A stretch of 64,000 nt of DNA from Ideonella aquatica (GCF_018069755.1 NZ_JAGQDE010000020.1:1-64000); one strand, 5' to 3'. Numbered from the stretch's first letter, positions 20,210-29,701 are shown. The notes: generated by a model not told the origin, from the letters alone. Program-made: numbers and translations.

Positions 20210-21424
20210 TCAGCCCTTCAGAATCCTCGCCACCTTGGCCCGCCGCAGCCGGAAGGCATCCGGCATGCCGGAGCCGAGCAGCGGGCGCAGGTACAGACGG
20301 AAGGCGTCGGTCACGTCGGTGCCGCTGGGGGCGATGAACTCGTCCTCCATCGTGCGGGTCTTGCCGGCCACGGCTTCCAGCGGCAGCAGCTCGTAGTCGG
20401 CCGAGTAGAAGCCGGTGCGCTTGATCGCCACCGAGCCATTGCGGTCGCCCCACATCGCGAACTGAACGGCCTTCTCGCCCACCTCGCGGGCCTCGCGCTG
20501 GTCCACGTCGGACACGCAGCCGACAAAGCTGCGCTGCAGGTAGCCGAAGGTGTCGCCGCGTACCCGCTTGATGCCCAGATTGCGCTTGATTTCCTCGCAC
20601 AGCAGGTCGGCCAGCGCGCCGCTGCCGCTGAGCTGCACATTGCCGTGGGCGTCGCGTTCCAGGTCCTTGGCCAGCTGGGCCAGGATGGGCTGGCCGCTGG
20701 CGTCGTGGATGCCCTCGCTGACGGCCACCACGCAGCGGCCGTAGCGCTCGTGCACGGCCTTGACGTCGGCCAGGAACTTGGGGATCTCGAAGGTGCGCTC
20801 GGGCACGTAGATCAGGTGCGGGCCGTCATCGGGGAACTTCTTGCCCAGCGCCGAGGCGGCGGTCAGGAAGCCGGCGTGGCGGCCCATCACCACGCCCACA
20901 TAGACGCCCGGCAGCGCCGCGTTGTCCAGGTTGGCGCCGGCAAAGGCCTGGGCCACGAAGCGCGCCGCGCTGGGAAAGCCCGGCGTGTGGTCGTTCAGCA
21001 CCAGGTCGTTGTCGATTGTTTTGGGGATGTGGATGCAGCGCAGCGGGTAGCCGGCCTTGGCGGCCTCCTCGGCGACGATGCGGATGGTGTCGGAGCTGTC
21101 GTTGCCGCCGATGTTGAAAAAGTGCTCGATCTGGTGCGCGCGCAGCACCTTGAACATCTCCTGGCAGTAGGCCAGATCGGGCTTGTCGCGCGTGCTGCCC
21201 AGCGCCGCCGCGGGCGTGCCGGCGACCAGCTCCAGATTGTGGCTGGTCTCCTGGGTCAGGTCGAGGAAATCCTCGTTCACGATGCCGCGCACGCCGTGCA
21301 TGGCGCCGTAGACGCGCTGCACCGCATGGTGGCGTCGGGCCTCCAGCACCACGCCGACGAGCGATTGGTTGATGACGGCGGTGGGGCCGCCGCCCTGGGC
21401 GACGAGAATCTTGCCTGAAGACAT
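20210..21424 (-). CDS. pfp: 6-phosphofructokinase, pyrophosphate-dependent type
   Basis: 404 residues. PFK-family motifs: QGGGPTAVINQS for the phosphoryl donor, IGGNDSSDT near residue 104, PKTIDND, MGRHAGF, and a C-terminal FGYLQRS segment. The lysine of PKTIDND and the aspartate after GGN are markers of PPi-using enzymes (ATP enzymes have PGTIDND and GGDGS). The family's usual GGDD is GGND here. It interconverts fructose 6-phosphate and fructose 1,6-bisphosphate, probably reversibly. It is divergent from the GGDEF-EAL gene. Confidence 0.88.
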   Translation of the reverse strand: MSSGKILVAQGGGPTAVINQSLVGVVLEARRHHAVQRVYGAMHGVRGIVNEDFLDLTQETSHNLELVAGTPAAALGSTRDKPDLAYCQEMFKVLRAHQIEHFFNIGGNDSSDTIRIVAEEAAKAGYPLRCIHIPKTIDNDLVLNDHTPGFPSAARFVAQAFAGANLDNAALPGVYVGVVMGRHAGFLTAASALGKKFPDDGPHLIYVPERTFEIPKFLADVKAVHERYGRCVVAVSEGIHDASGQPILAQLAKDLERDAHGNVQLSGSGALADLLCEEIKRNLGIKRVRGDTFGYLQRSFVGCVSDVDQREAREVGEKAVQFAMWGDRNGSVAIKRTGFYSADYELLPLEAVAGKTRTMEDEFIAPSGTDVTDAFRLYLRPLLGSGMPDAFRLRRAKVARILKG

Positions 21425-21539
21425 GGAAGGATCCGCAGAGTCGGTGATGAATGCCTCAGGTTAGCGCCGGCCCGGCGCGGACACAACCGGGCGACTCAAG
21501 CGCCACTCAGAGCGGCCGATATCCGACCGAGGCCCGTCC

Positions 21540-24221
21540 ATGCCCCGCTCCAACGCCCTTCTGTCCAAGCTGCTTGCCCGCCGACCCCGCACCGTGGTGT
21601 GGGGGGCGCTGGCGCTGCTCGCCTCGATGATCGCCAGTCTGGCGGTGATGGGTCTGTGGCAGAGCCGGCTGCAGCACCAGGCCCGGGCGGAGGCGCAAAG
21701 CCAAAACCTGGCCACCCTGACCGATGCCTACCTGGCCGCCCACCTGAACCAGCTGGACCAGTCGCTGCTGGGCGTGGTGCACGGTATCGAGGCCTCGCTG
21801 GCGCTGCGCGGCCGGATCGAGCCCGCCGAGGCCGCCAGCCTGATCGAGGCGGTGCAGGGCGAACGGCCCGACCTCAGCGGCGTCTACCTCGTGGACGCCG
21901 CCGGACGCATCGTCGGCGGCGGGCTGGGGGTGCAGGCCGCCGATCTGGACCAGTCCGACCAGCCCTGGTTCCAGGCCCTGCGCCAACAGGCGCACCCGGG
22001 TCTGCAGGTGGCCGCGCCGCGCCTGAGCCTGGTGGGTGATGGCTGGGTGCTGCCCTTTGGCCGTCGCGTCAACGGCCCGGACGGCCAGCCCGCGGGCGCG
22101 GTGCTGGCCACGATGCAGATTTCGCACCTGTCGCTGCTGCTCTCGCGCGTGGATGCCGGGCCCGGCGGCGTGGTGGTGCTGCGCAGCGCAGCGCTGCACC
22201 AGATCGTGCGCTATCCAGCGCTGGCCGGGGACTCCGGCCGCATCGGTCGCCAGAACGCCTCCCCGGAGCTGCGTGCCCTGGTGGCGCGTCCCGACTGGCG
22301 CGTGGTGAACTACCACACCGGCCAGACACCTGACGGCGTGACGCGCACCTACGCCGTCCGCCGCATGAGCGCCGCGCCACTGCTGGTACTGGTGGGCCTG
22401 GCCGAGCAGGACACGCTGGCGGGCTGGCAGCGCGAGCTGCGCACCACGCTGGCGCTGGTGGCGAGCTTTCTGCTGCTGCTGTCCGGTGCCGGCCTGATGC
22501 TGGTGCGCGCCCTGGCCCGTGGCGAGGAAGCGCGCCAGCGCGCCCGGCTGCTGACCGCGGTGTTCGAGCACAGCGGCGAGGCCATCGTGGTCACCGATGC
22601 CGACAACCACATCGTCGAGGTCAACCCCGCCTTTGTGCAGCAGACCGGCTACACCCCCGACGAGGTGGTGGGCCGCAACCCGCGGCTGCTGGCCTCCGGC
22701 CACACCCGGCCGGACGAGTACGAAGCCATGTGGGCCTCGCTGACCGAACGGGGCCAATGGCGCGGCGAGCTGCTGGACCGCCACCGCGACGGCCGCGTGT
22801 CGCCCAAGTGGATGTCGATCTCGGTGGTGCGCGACGCCCAGGGCGCCGTCACCCACCACATCGCGCAGACCATGGACCTCAGCGAGCTCAAGGCCGCCGA
22901 GCAGCGCATCCTGCACCTGGCCCACCACGACCACCTGACCGGCCTGCCCAACCGCGTGCTGCTGCGCGGCCGGCTGGAGCAGGCGCTGGCGGCGGCGCAG
23001 CGCGGCGACTCGGAGCTGGCGATGCTGTTCATCGACCTGGACCGCTTCAAGGACATCAACGACAGCCTGGGCCACCATGTGGGCGACGCCATGCTGGTCG
23101 AGGTGGCCCAGCGCCTGCAGGCCCTGGTGCGCGGCAGCGACATCGTCGCCCGCCTGGGCGGCGACGAGTTCGTGCTGGTGCTGACCGAGCTGGGCGACGA
23201 GGGCGCGCGCGCCAGCGCCCTGGTGGCGCAGAAGGTGCTGGAGGCGCTGCGCCAGCCGGTGAAGGTGGAAGGTCACGCGCTGCACACCTCGGCCAGCATC
23301 GGCATTGCCATGTACCCCAGCGACGGCGACGACATGGACGCGCTGATGAAGGGCGCCGACGCCGCGATGTACCACGCCAAGGCCGCCGGCCGCGATGGCC
23401 TGCACTTCTACACCGCGGCCATGAACCAGGACAACCAGGAACGCCTGGCGCTGGAACAGGGCCTGCGGGTGGCGATCGACCGCCAAGAGCTGTTCCTGCA
23501 GTACCAGCCGCAGATCGAGGCCGGCGGCCTGCGCACCGTCACCGTCGAGGCGCTGCTGCGCTGGCGCCATCCCAGCCTGGGCCTGGTGTCGCCGGTGCGC
23601 TTCATCCCGATCGCCGAAGACACCGGCCTGATCGCCAGCATCGGCCGCTGGGTGCTGCACGAGGCGCTGCGCCAGCTCGCGCTCTGGCGCGCCCAGGGGC
23701 ACACCAGCTTGCGGGTGGCGGTCAATGTGTCGGCCCAGCAGCTGCGCGACGACCAGTTCGCCGTGGCCGTGGCCGACGCCCTGGTGCAGCACGGCGTGCC
23801 CGGCGGCGCGCTGGAGCTGGAGGTCACCGAAAGCACCGCCATGCGCGACCCGCGCCGCACCATCGCCCAGCTGCAGCAGCTGCGCCAGCTGGGCGTGGGC
23901 CTGTCGATCGACGACTTCGGTACCGGCTACTCGTCGCTGGCCTACCTGAAGCAGCTGCCGCTCAACAGCCTGAAGCTCGACCGCAGCTTCGTCATGGACA
24001 TCGAGCACGACGCCAACGACGCCGCGATCTGCGCCGCCACGATCACGCTGGCCCACAGCCTGGGCCTGGAAGTGGTGGCCGAGGGCGTGGAGACCCGCGC
24101 CCAGCTCGACTATCTGCGCGGCCTGGGCTGCGACCTGGTGCAGGGCTACCTGTTCGCCAAGCCGCTGGACCCCGACGCCTGCCAGGGCTTCATCGAGGCG
24201 CAGCTGGCACCCACGCCCTGA
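21540..24221 (+). CDS. Membrane PAS-GGDEF-EAL protein (c-di-GMP turnover)
   Basis: 893 residues. TM1 at about 18-40; a periplasmic sensor of about 250 residues, dCache-like (QPWFQALRQ, LPFGRRV); TM2 about 303-323; PAS about 335-455; GGDEF about 460-620; EAL about 635-885. The cyclase site is intact (FIDLDRFKDIND, GGDEF at 540-544) with an RGSD inhibitory I-site five residues before it. The EAL domain has VEALLRWRHP, DDFGTGYSS, VVAEGVE and QGYLFAKPL. Both activities may work; the net direction cannot be told from sequence. A CCTGATC/GATCAGG hairpin covers its stop and that of the facing aldolase gene. Confidence 0.92.
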   Translation: MPRSNALLSKLLARRPRTVVWGALALLASMIASLAVMGLWQSRLQHQARAEAQSQNLATLTDAYLAAHLNQLDQSLLGVVHGIEASLALRGRIEPAEAASLIEAVQGERPDLSGVYLVDAAGRIVGGGLGVQAADLDQSDQPWFQALRQQAHPGLQVAAPRLSLVGDGWVLPFGRRVNGPDGQPAGAVLATMQISHLSLLLSRVDAGPGGVVVLRSAALHQIVRYPALAGDSGRIGRQNASPELRALVARPDWRVVNYHTGQTPDGVTRTYAVRRMSAAPLLVLVGLAEQDTLAGWQRELRTTLALVASFLLLLSGAGLMLVRALARGEEARQRARLLTAVFEHSGEAIVVTDADNHIVEVNPAFVQQTGYTPDEVVGRNPRLLASGHTRPDEYEAMWASLTERGQWRGELLDRHRDGRVSPKWMSISVVRDAQGAVTHHIAQTMDLSELKAAEQRILHLAHHDHLTGLPNRVLLRGRLEQALAAAQRGDSELAMLFIDLDRFKDINDSLGHHVGDAMLVEVAQRLQALVRGSDIVARLGGDEFVLVLTELGDEGARASALVAQKVLEALRQPVKVEGHALHTSASIGIAMYPSDGDDMDALMKGADAAMYHAKAAGRDGLHFYTAAMNQDNQERLALEQGLRVAIDRQELFLQYQPQIEAGGLRTVTVEALLRWRHPSLGLVSPVRFIPIAEDTGLIASIGRWVLHEALRQLALWRAQGHTSLRVAVNVSAQQLRDDQFAVAVADALVQHGVPGGALELEVTESTAMRDPRRTIAQLQQLRQLGVGLSIDDFGTGYSSLAYLKQLPLNSLKLDRSFVMDIEHDANDAAICAATITLAHSLGLEVVAEGVETRAQLDYLRGLGCDLVQGYLFAKPLDPDACQGFIEAQLAPTP

Positions 24222-24236
24222 TCAGGCCGGATCAGG
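24217..24236. terminator. Hairpin spanning two convergent stop codons
   Basis: CCTGATC (24217-24223) and GATCAGG (24230-24236) form a 7-bp stem with a 6-nt loop. It contains the TGA of the GGDEF-EAL gene and the stop of the class II aldolase gene. There is no T run on either side, so any terminator action would be weak or Rho-assisted. Confidence 0.4.
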
Positions 24237-24990
24237 TGTCATAGCCGGGCAGCTGCCGATCCAGCCGGCGCCGCAGCCCCGGCCAGACCAGGTCGGCGCC
24301 CTGGCCCACGCTGACCTCGCGCGCCTGCGCCAGCATGTCGGCGATGATGGGTTGGCCCACCCGGGTGAGGGCCGCGCCACCCGACTGCGCCAGGATCTGG
24401 ATGCGGCAGGCCATCTCCAGCAGGTACATGTTCTGGAAGGCCTCGCCCACCGTGCGGCCCACGGTCAGCAGGCCGTGGTTGCGCAGGATCATCCACATCG
24501 CGCCGCCCAGGTCGGCGGCCAGGCGCGGGCGTTCGGCGTCGCGCAGCGCCACGCCCTCGTAGTCGTGGTAGGCCAGCGCGTTGAGGATGAAGCCGCTTTG
24601 CTGCGACAGCGGCAGCAGGCCCTCGGCCTGCGCCGCCACCGCCACGCCGTGCGGCGTGTGGGTGTGCATCACGCAGGCCACCTCGGGCCGCGCCGCATGC
24701 ACGGTGCTGTGGATCACGAAACCGGCCGGGTTGACCGGAAAGCGCGTCTCCTGCAGCGGCCGCCCGGCGTGGTCCACCTTGATCAGGCTGGAAGCGGTGA
24801 TCTCCTCGAAGAACAGGCCGTAGGGGTTGATCAGGAAGTGATCGGCCTCGCCCGGCACGCGCATCGAGAGGTGGGTGTAGACCAGGTCGTCCCAGCCGAA
24901 CAGCGCGACCAGGCGGTAGGCGGCGGCCAGGTCCACCCGGGCCTGCCATTCGGTGGCGGACACCTGGTCCTTGAGCGAGGGGATCATCAT
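24232..24990 (-). CDS. Class II aldolase/adducin family protein
   Basis: 252 residues. Zinc-ligand histidines are visible in CVMHTHTPHG and in the later RNHGLLTVGRTVGEAF; YTHLSMRVPG marks the N-terminal part. The family includes fuculose- and ribulose-phosphate aldolases and decarboxylases; the substrate cannot be assigned. It is divergent from a LysR gene that is followed by the TRAP/5-oxoprolinase operon, so it may be part of the same regulon. A second ATG lies one codon in. Confidence 0.85.
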   Translation of the reverse strand: MMIPSLKDQVSATEWQARVDLAAAYRLVALFGWDDLVYTHLSMRVPGEADHFLINPYGLFFEEITASSLIKVDHAGRPLQETRFPVNPAGFVIHSTVHAARPEVACVMHTHTPHGVAVAAQAEGLLPLSQQSGFILNALAYHDYEGVALRDAERPRLAADLGGAMWMILRNHGLLTVGRTVGEAFQNMYLLEMACRIQILAQSGGAALTRVGQPIIADMLAQAREVSVGQGADLVWPGLRRRLDRQLPGYDT

Positions 24991-25102
24991 CGGGCTTCTC
25001 CGGTGGCTGTGCTGGTCAATCTAGGCCATCGTTCGCGCCTTGCCCATGCGGACCCACCCGCGTCCCCGACGCGACAGGCCCGGCGCTTGCTACGCTCCTG
25101 TC

Positions 25103-26026
25103 ATGAACACGCGCTTTCTCGAAACCCTGGTGGTGCTGGCCCGCGTCGGCAGCTTCCGCGAGACCGCGCAGGTGCTCAACGCCACCCAGGCGGCCATCTC
25201 GCAGCGCATCGCCAACCTCGAGGACGACCTGGGGGTGGAGCTGGTCGACCGCAGCCAGCGCCGCCTGACCCTGACCGCCGCCGGCGAGCAGGCGGTGCGC
25301 CAGGCCCAGCGCATGCTGGACCTGGAGCGCGAACTGCGCGCCAGCACCCGCCCCGAGGCGCCGCCGGCCGGCCGGGTGCGGCTGGGGGCGATCGAATCCG
25401 TGGTGCGCACCTGGCTGTCGCCGCTGGTGCGGTTGCTGGCCGAGCGCCACCCGCAGATCGAGCTGGACATCACGGTGGACACGGCGAAGAACCTGCACGA
25501 GGCGCTGCGCGGCCGCAAGCTCGACCTGATGGTGCAGAACGACCCCTACGCGCCCGCCGTGGGCAGCACCGAGCACCGGGTGACGCCGCTGTGCGAGTTT
25601 GCGCTGCACTGGATCGCCCGGCCCGAGCTGGCACCGCAGCGCGGCGCGCTGACGCTGGCGCAGCTGGAGCGGGTGCCGCTGCTGACCTTCTCGCGCACCT
25701 CCAGCCCGCAGGCCCATGTGCGTGCCCTGTTCGCCGACCGCGGCACCGAGCCGCGCATCTGCAATTTCCCCTCGGTGGAGTCGATCATCCAGCTGGTGCG
25801 CGACGGCTACGGCATCGCCGCCATCCCGCCGGTCTTCGTGCGGGCCGATCTGGACAGCGGCGCGCTGCGGCTGTGCGAGGGACCGGCACTGCCGGCGATG
25901 ACGATCAGTGCGATCAGCGAGCGCGATGCGACACCGGCGGTGCGCGCCACCCAGGCCTTGACGGCCGAGGTGGTGACGCACTACTGCGCCGAGCAGGACC
26001 CGGCCTGGGTGCGACCACTGCACTGA
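25103..26026 (+). CDS. LysR-family transcriptional regulator
   Basis: 307 residues. The N-terminal winged helix-turn-helix has the LysR pattern NTRFLETLVVLARVGSFRET, then TQAAISQRIANLEDDLG. The effector-binding domain (about 90-295) starts at GRVRLGAIES. It lies 155 nt before the TRAP transporter operon on the same strand and 112 nt from the divergent aldolase gene, so it most likely controls one or both. The ATG at 25103 matches the family N-terminus; the frame is open 63 nt further upstream. Confidence 0.92.
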   Translation: MNTRFLETLVVLARVGSFRETAQVLNATQAAISQRIANLEDDLGVELVDRSQRRLTLTAAGEQAVRQAQRMLDLERELRASTRPEAPPAGRVRLGAIESVVRTWLSPLVRLLAERHPQIELDITVDTAKNLHEALRGRKLDLMVQNDPYAPAVGSTEHRVTPLCEFALHWIARPELAPQRGALTLAQLERVPLLTFSRTSSPQAHVRALFADRGTEPRICNFPSVESIIQLVRDGYGIAAIPPVFVRADLDSGALRLCEGPALPAMTISAISERDATPAVRATQALTAEVVTHYCAEQDPAWVRPLH

Positions 26027-26181
26027 CCCCGGGGCAACCCTGAGCCGCGATCAGCAAAAGTTGTCGCGCGGCGCAAAGATTTCTCGTTGGACAGCCCCGG
26101 CCGATTGGCCCGACAGTCGGGACCATCCTGCCGGCCGCGCGCCAGGCAGGCCCCGACCCACCCTGTCCCACGAGGAAGCCG

Positions 26182-27156
26182 ATGAACCGTCGCCTGATGA
26201 TCGCCACCGCCGCGGCCGCCGCCGCGCTGGCCGCCCTGCCTGCCGCCGCCGCCACCAGCTGGAATGTGTCGGCCGAGCAGCCCGACGCCAACTACCTGAC
26301 GCAGAACGTGCGCCAGTTCGCCGAGGACGTGAAGGCGGCCACCGGCGGCGCGCTGGAGCTCAAGGTGCAGTCCAACTCGGTGCTGCTCAAGCGGCCTGAG
26401 GTCAAGCGCGGCGTGCAAGCCGGCATCGTGCCGGTGGGCGAGGTGCTGATGTCGGCGCTGGGCAACGAGGACCCGATGTTCGAGATCGACTCGATCCCCT
26501 TCGTGGCCACCAGCTTTGACGCCTCCGAGAAGCTCTGGAAGGCTGCGCGCGAGCAGATCGCCGCGCGCCTGGACAAGCAGGGCGTGGTGCTGCTGTACGG
26601 CGCGCCGTGGCCGCCGCAAGGCATCTACACCGAGAAGCCGGTCAGCTCGATGGCTGACTTCAAGGGCGTGCGCTTTCGCGCCTACAGCGCTTCCACGACC
26701 CGCATGGTCACGCTGATGGGCGCGGTGCCCACCACCATCCAGACCGCCGAGGTGCCGCAGGCCTTTTCCACCGGCGTGGTCGACATGATGATCACCTCGC
26801 CCGCCACCGGCGTGGACACCCAGGCCTGGGACTACGTCAAGCACTACTACGACGCCCACGCCTTCATCCCGCAGGCCATCGTCATCGCCAACAAGCGCGC
26901 GCTGCAGGGCCTGCCGGCCGACCAGCAGGCCGCCGTGATGGCGGCCGCGAAGAAGGCCGAGGCGCGCGGCTGGGCCACCGCCCGTGAGCGCACCGGTGTG
27001 CTGACCCAGACCCTGGCGACCAAGGGCATCAAGGTGCAGCCGGTGCCGCCGGCCATCGCCGCCGAGCTGACCAAGATCGGCCAGACCATGGCCGACGAGT
27101 GGCTGAAGAAAGCCGGTGCCGAAGGCGCCGCCGTGCTTGACGCCTTCCGCCGCTGA
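26182..27156 (+). CDS. TRAP transporter periplasmic solute-binding protein (DctP family)
   Basis: 324 residues. A signal peptide (MNRRLMIATAAAAAALAAL, cleavage near residue 23-24, AAA-TSW) precedes a DctP fold. The substrate-anchoring arginine region is GVRFRAYSASTTRM, followed by the family's QAFSTGVVDMMITSP. It should deliver an organic acid to the DctQM permease encoded next. The downstream pxpBCA genes suggest pyroglutamate or a related lactam; Bordetella TRAP receptors that bind pyroglutamate are known to me, which makes this plausible but not shown. Confidence 0.9.
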   Translation: MNRRLMIATAAAAAALAALPAAAATSWNVSAEQPDANYLTQNVRQFAEDVKAATGGALELKVQSNSVLLKRPEVKRGVQAGIVPVGEVLMSALGNEDPMFEIDSIPFVATSFDASEKLWKAAREQIAARLDKQGVVLLYGAPWPPQGIYTEKPVSSMADFKGVRFRAYSASTTRMVTLMGAVPTTIQTAEVPQAFSTGVVDMMITSPATGVDTQAWDYVKHYYDAHAFIPQAIVIANKRALQGLPADQQAAVMAAAKKAEARGWATARERTGVLTQTLATKGIKVQPVPPAIAAELTKIGQTMADEWLKKAGAEGAAVLDAFRR

Positions 27157-27163
27157 GCCCGCC

Positions 27164-27667
27164 GTGAAGCTGCTGCACCGACTGGCCACCGCGGCCGGCG
27201 TGGGCGCCGCCGTGGCGCTGGTGGCGATTGCGCTGGTGATCCTGGCGCAGATCGTCGCCCGGCTCGCTGGCACCCAGGTGCCGGCGGCCGACGACTTCGC
27301 CGCCTGGGCCATGGCCGCCTCGGCCTTCCTGGCCCTGCCCTACGCGCTGCACCATGGCGAGCACATCCGCGTCACGCTGATCCTGGGCCGCCTGCAGGGC
27401 GGCGCGGCGCATGCGGTCGAGACCCTGGCCACCGCACTGGGTCTGGGCCTGGCCGCCTGGGCCGCCTGGCAGGCCGGCGCCTTCGTGTTCGACTCCTGGC
27501 GCTACGACGAGGTGGCCCAGGGCGTGCTGCGCGTGCCAATGTGGATCCCGCAGCTGCCCATGCCGATCGGCCTGGCGCTGCTGGCCGCGCTGCTGGCCGA
27601 GCGTCTGTGGCGCTGCCTGAGCGGCCAGGACCTGAGCGACGGCGGCGAGACCGCCCGCACCGAATGA
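27164..27667 (+). CDS. TRAP transporter small permease subunit (DctQ)
   Basis: 167 residues from GTG 27164, 7 nt after the dctP stop. Four predicted helices carry the DctQ pattern: a first helix VALVALVILAQIVARL, then AADDFAAWAMAASAFLALPYAL, H-x-E-HIRV, and a C-terminal PQLPMPIGLALLAALL. Upstream in-frame codons overlap the dctP end and lack a helix, so GTG is preferred. It works with DctM. Confidence 0.88.
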   Translation: MKLLHRLATAAGVGAAVALVAIALVILAQIVARLAGTQVPAADDFAAWAMAASAFLALPYALHHGEHIRVTLILGRLQGGAAHAVETLATALGLGLAAWAAWQAGAFVFDSWRYDEVAQGVLRVPMWIPQLPMPIGLALLAALLAERLWRCLSGQDLSDGGETARTE

Positions 27668-27680
27668 GCAGGAGCGCCGC

Positions 27681-28979
27681 ATGACCGAACTGAGCCAGGC
27701 CGCCCTGCTGATGGTGGTCCTTTTCATTGCCCTGGGCCTGGGCCTGTGGGTGGCGCTGGCGCTGCTGGGCTGCGGCCTGGTGGGGCTGCTGCTGTTCACC
27801 TCCACGCCGCCGGGACTGCTGTTCGCCACCACGGTGTGGAGCGCCACCGCCAGCTGGGCGCTGACCGCGCTGCCGCTGTTCATCTGGATGGGCGAGATCC
27901 TCTACCGCACCCGCCTGGCCGAGGACATGTTCGCCGGCCTGGGCCCCTGGGTGCGCGGCCTGCCGGGGCGGCTGCTGCATGTCAACGTGATCGGCTGCGG
28001 CATCTTCGCGGCGGTCAGCGGTTCGTCGGCAGCCACCGCCGCGACCATCGGCAAGATCACGCTGCCCGAGCTGAAGTCGCGCGGCTACGACGAGGCCATC
28101 GCCGTGGGCTCGCTGGCCGGTGCCGGCACGCTGGGCCTGCTGATCCCGCCGTCGATCGTGATGATCGTCTACGGCGTGGCGGCGCAGGTGTCCATCGTCA
28201 AGCTGTTCACCGCCGGCGTGCTGCCGGGGCTGATGCTGATGGCGCTGTTCTCCGGCTACATCGCCTTCTGGGCCTGGCGCCACCCGGACCGCGTGCCCGA
28301 GGACGGCGAATCGGTGCCCATGGCCGAGCGCTTCAAGCGCCTGCGCCTGCTGGCGCCGGTGACGCTGCTGATCATCGCGGTGATCGGCTCGATCTACGCC
28401 GGCATCGCCACGGCCACCGAGGCGGCGGCGGTGGGCGTGGTGGGCGCGCTGGCGATTGCCGGCGTGGGTGGCTCGCTGACGCGGGCCTCGCTGGCGGCCA
28501 GCCTGATGGGCGCGGTGCGCACCTCCTGCATGATCGGCTTCATCCTGATGGGCGCGGCCTTCCTGACCAGCGCGATGAGCTTCACCGGCCTGCCGGCCAC
28601 GGTGGCCGGCTGGATCACCGGTCTGGGCCTGGCGCCCTGGCAGCTGCTGACGGTGCTGACCGCCTTCTTCGTGCTGCTGGGCTGCTTCCTCGATGGCATC
28701 TCGATCGTCGTGCTGACCACCGCGGTGCTGATGCCGGCCATCCAGGCTGCGGGCATCGATCCGCTGTGGTTCGGCATCTACCTGGTGCTGGTGGTGGAGA
28801 TGGCGCAGATCACGCCGCCGGTGGGCTTCAACCTGTTCGTGATCCAGGGCATCACCGGGCTGCAGCTGTTCACGCTGGCGCGCATGGCCCTGCCCTTCTT
28901 CCTGCTGCTGGTGGCGGCCACGGCGCTGATCACGCTGTTCCCGCAGATCGTGCTGGCGCTGCCGGCGGCGATGGGCTGA
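27681..28979 (+). CDS. TRAP transporter large permease subunit (DctM)
   Basis: 432 residues, about twelve helices. DctM family stretches: SGSSAATAATIGKITLPELK, GTLGLLIPPSIVMIVYG and QITPPVGFNLFVIQGI. It is the Na+-coupled channel component of the TRAP system. An AGGAGCG ribosome-binding site precedes the ATG. The stop shares one base with the pxpB start (TGATG). Confidence 0.95.
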   Translation: MTELSQAALLMVVLFIALGLGLWVALALLGCGLVGLLLFTSTPPGLLFATTVWSATASWALTALPLFIWMGEILYRTRLAEDMFAGLGPWVRGLPGRLLHVNVIGCGIFAAVSGSSAATAATIGKITLPELKSRGYDEAIAVGSLAGAGTLGLLIPPSIVMIVYGVAAQVSIVKLFTAGVLPGLMLMALFSGYIAFWAWRHPDRVPEDGESVPMAERFKRLRLLAPVTLLIIAVIGSIYAGIATATEAAAVGVVGALAIAGVGGSLTRASLAASLMGAVRTSCMIGFILMGAAFLTSAMSFTGLPATVAGWITGLGLAPWQLLTVLTAFFVLLGCFLDGISIVVLTTAVLMPAIQAAGIDPLWFGIYLVLVVEMAQITPPVGFNLFVIQGITGLQLFTLARMALPFFLLLVAATALITLFPQIVLALPAAMG

Positions 28980-29701
28980 TGCGCGACGCGCCCACCATCG
29001 AGCCGCTGGGCGACTGCGCCTTGCGCGTGGGCCTGGGCAGCGAGCCCGATGCCGCCACGGTGGCGCGCGTGCAGGCCGCCGCCCGCACGCTGCGCGAGGC
29101 GCCGCCCGCCGGCCTGCGCGAGGTGGTGCCCGCCTACACCACGCTCACGCTGCACTACCGCCCCGAGGCGGTGGCCGGCGAGCCCGACGATCTGCAGCCC
29201 CCGTGGCAGCGCCTGGCCGCCCAGGTGCAGGCGCTGCTGCGACGCCCCCGCCGCCGTGCGGCCGCGGCTGCGCGCGAGGTGGTGGTGCCCGTCTGCTATG
29301 GCGGTGAGCACGGACCCGACCTGGCCGCCGTGGCCGCCCACTGTGGTCTCAGCGAAGACGAGGTGGTGCGCCGCCATCTGGCGTCACCGCACCAGGTGGC
29401 GATGCTGGGCTTCGCGCCGGGCTTTCCGTTCATCACCGGCCTGGACAGCGCGCTGCGCACCGCGCGCCGCGCCACGCCGCGCACCCGCATTCCGCCGGGC
29501 TCGGTGGCCATCGCGCGCGAGCAGACCTGCATCTACCCGCTGGAAACCCCCGGCGGCTGGAACCTGATCGGCCGCACGCCGCTGCGTCTCTTTGACCCCG
29601 CTGCCAACCCACCCAGCCGGCTGCGCCCGGGCGACCGCCTGCGCTTCGAGCCGATCGATGCGGCCCGCTTCGCGGCGCTGTGGGCCCAGGAGCGCACATG
29701 A
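28979..29701 (+). CDS. pxpB: 5-oxoprolinase subunit PxpB (KipI-like)
   Basis: 240 residues. It starts with IEPLGDCALRVGLG, typical of the KipI/YbgJ family, and contains LGFAPGFPFITGLD, RIPPGSVAIAREQTCIYP and PGGWNLIGRTPL. PxpB and PxpC together form the ATP-dependent ring-opening enzyme for 5-oxoproline with PxpA. The ATG overlaps the dctM stop by 1 nt and the stop overlaps pxpC by 4 nt. Confidence 0.95.
   Translation: MRDAPTIEPLGDCALRVGLGSEPDAATVARVQAAARTLREAPPAGLREVVPAYTTLTLHYRPEAVAGEPDDLQPPWQRLAAQVQALLRRPRRRAAAAAREVVVPVCYGGEHGPDLAAVAAHCGLSEDEVVRRHLASPHQVAMLGFAPGFPFITGLDSALRTARRATPRTRIPPGSVAIAREQTCIYPLETPGGWNLIGRTPLRLFDPAANPPSRLRPGDRLRFEPIDAARFAALWAQERT

Noticed and set aside
19839-20396. 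Open frames in the inverted-repeat block
   Set aside because: They run through palindromes into the pfp coding region, have no ribosome-binding site and no coherent protein pattern.
21507-24056. 849-codon minus-strand frame opposite the GGDEF-EAL gene
   Set aside because: Antisense artefact with His/Gln/Val-rich composition; the plus-strand gene has intact GGDEF, PAS and EAL motifs.
26109-26121. CCCGA-CAG-TCGGG palindrome before the TRAP operon
   Set aside because: A 5-bp GC-only stem is expected often in this composition; kept only as a possible LysR site without support.
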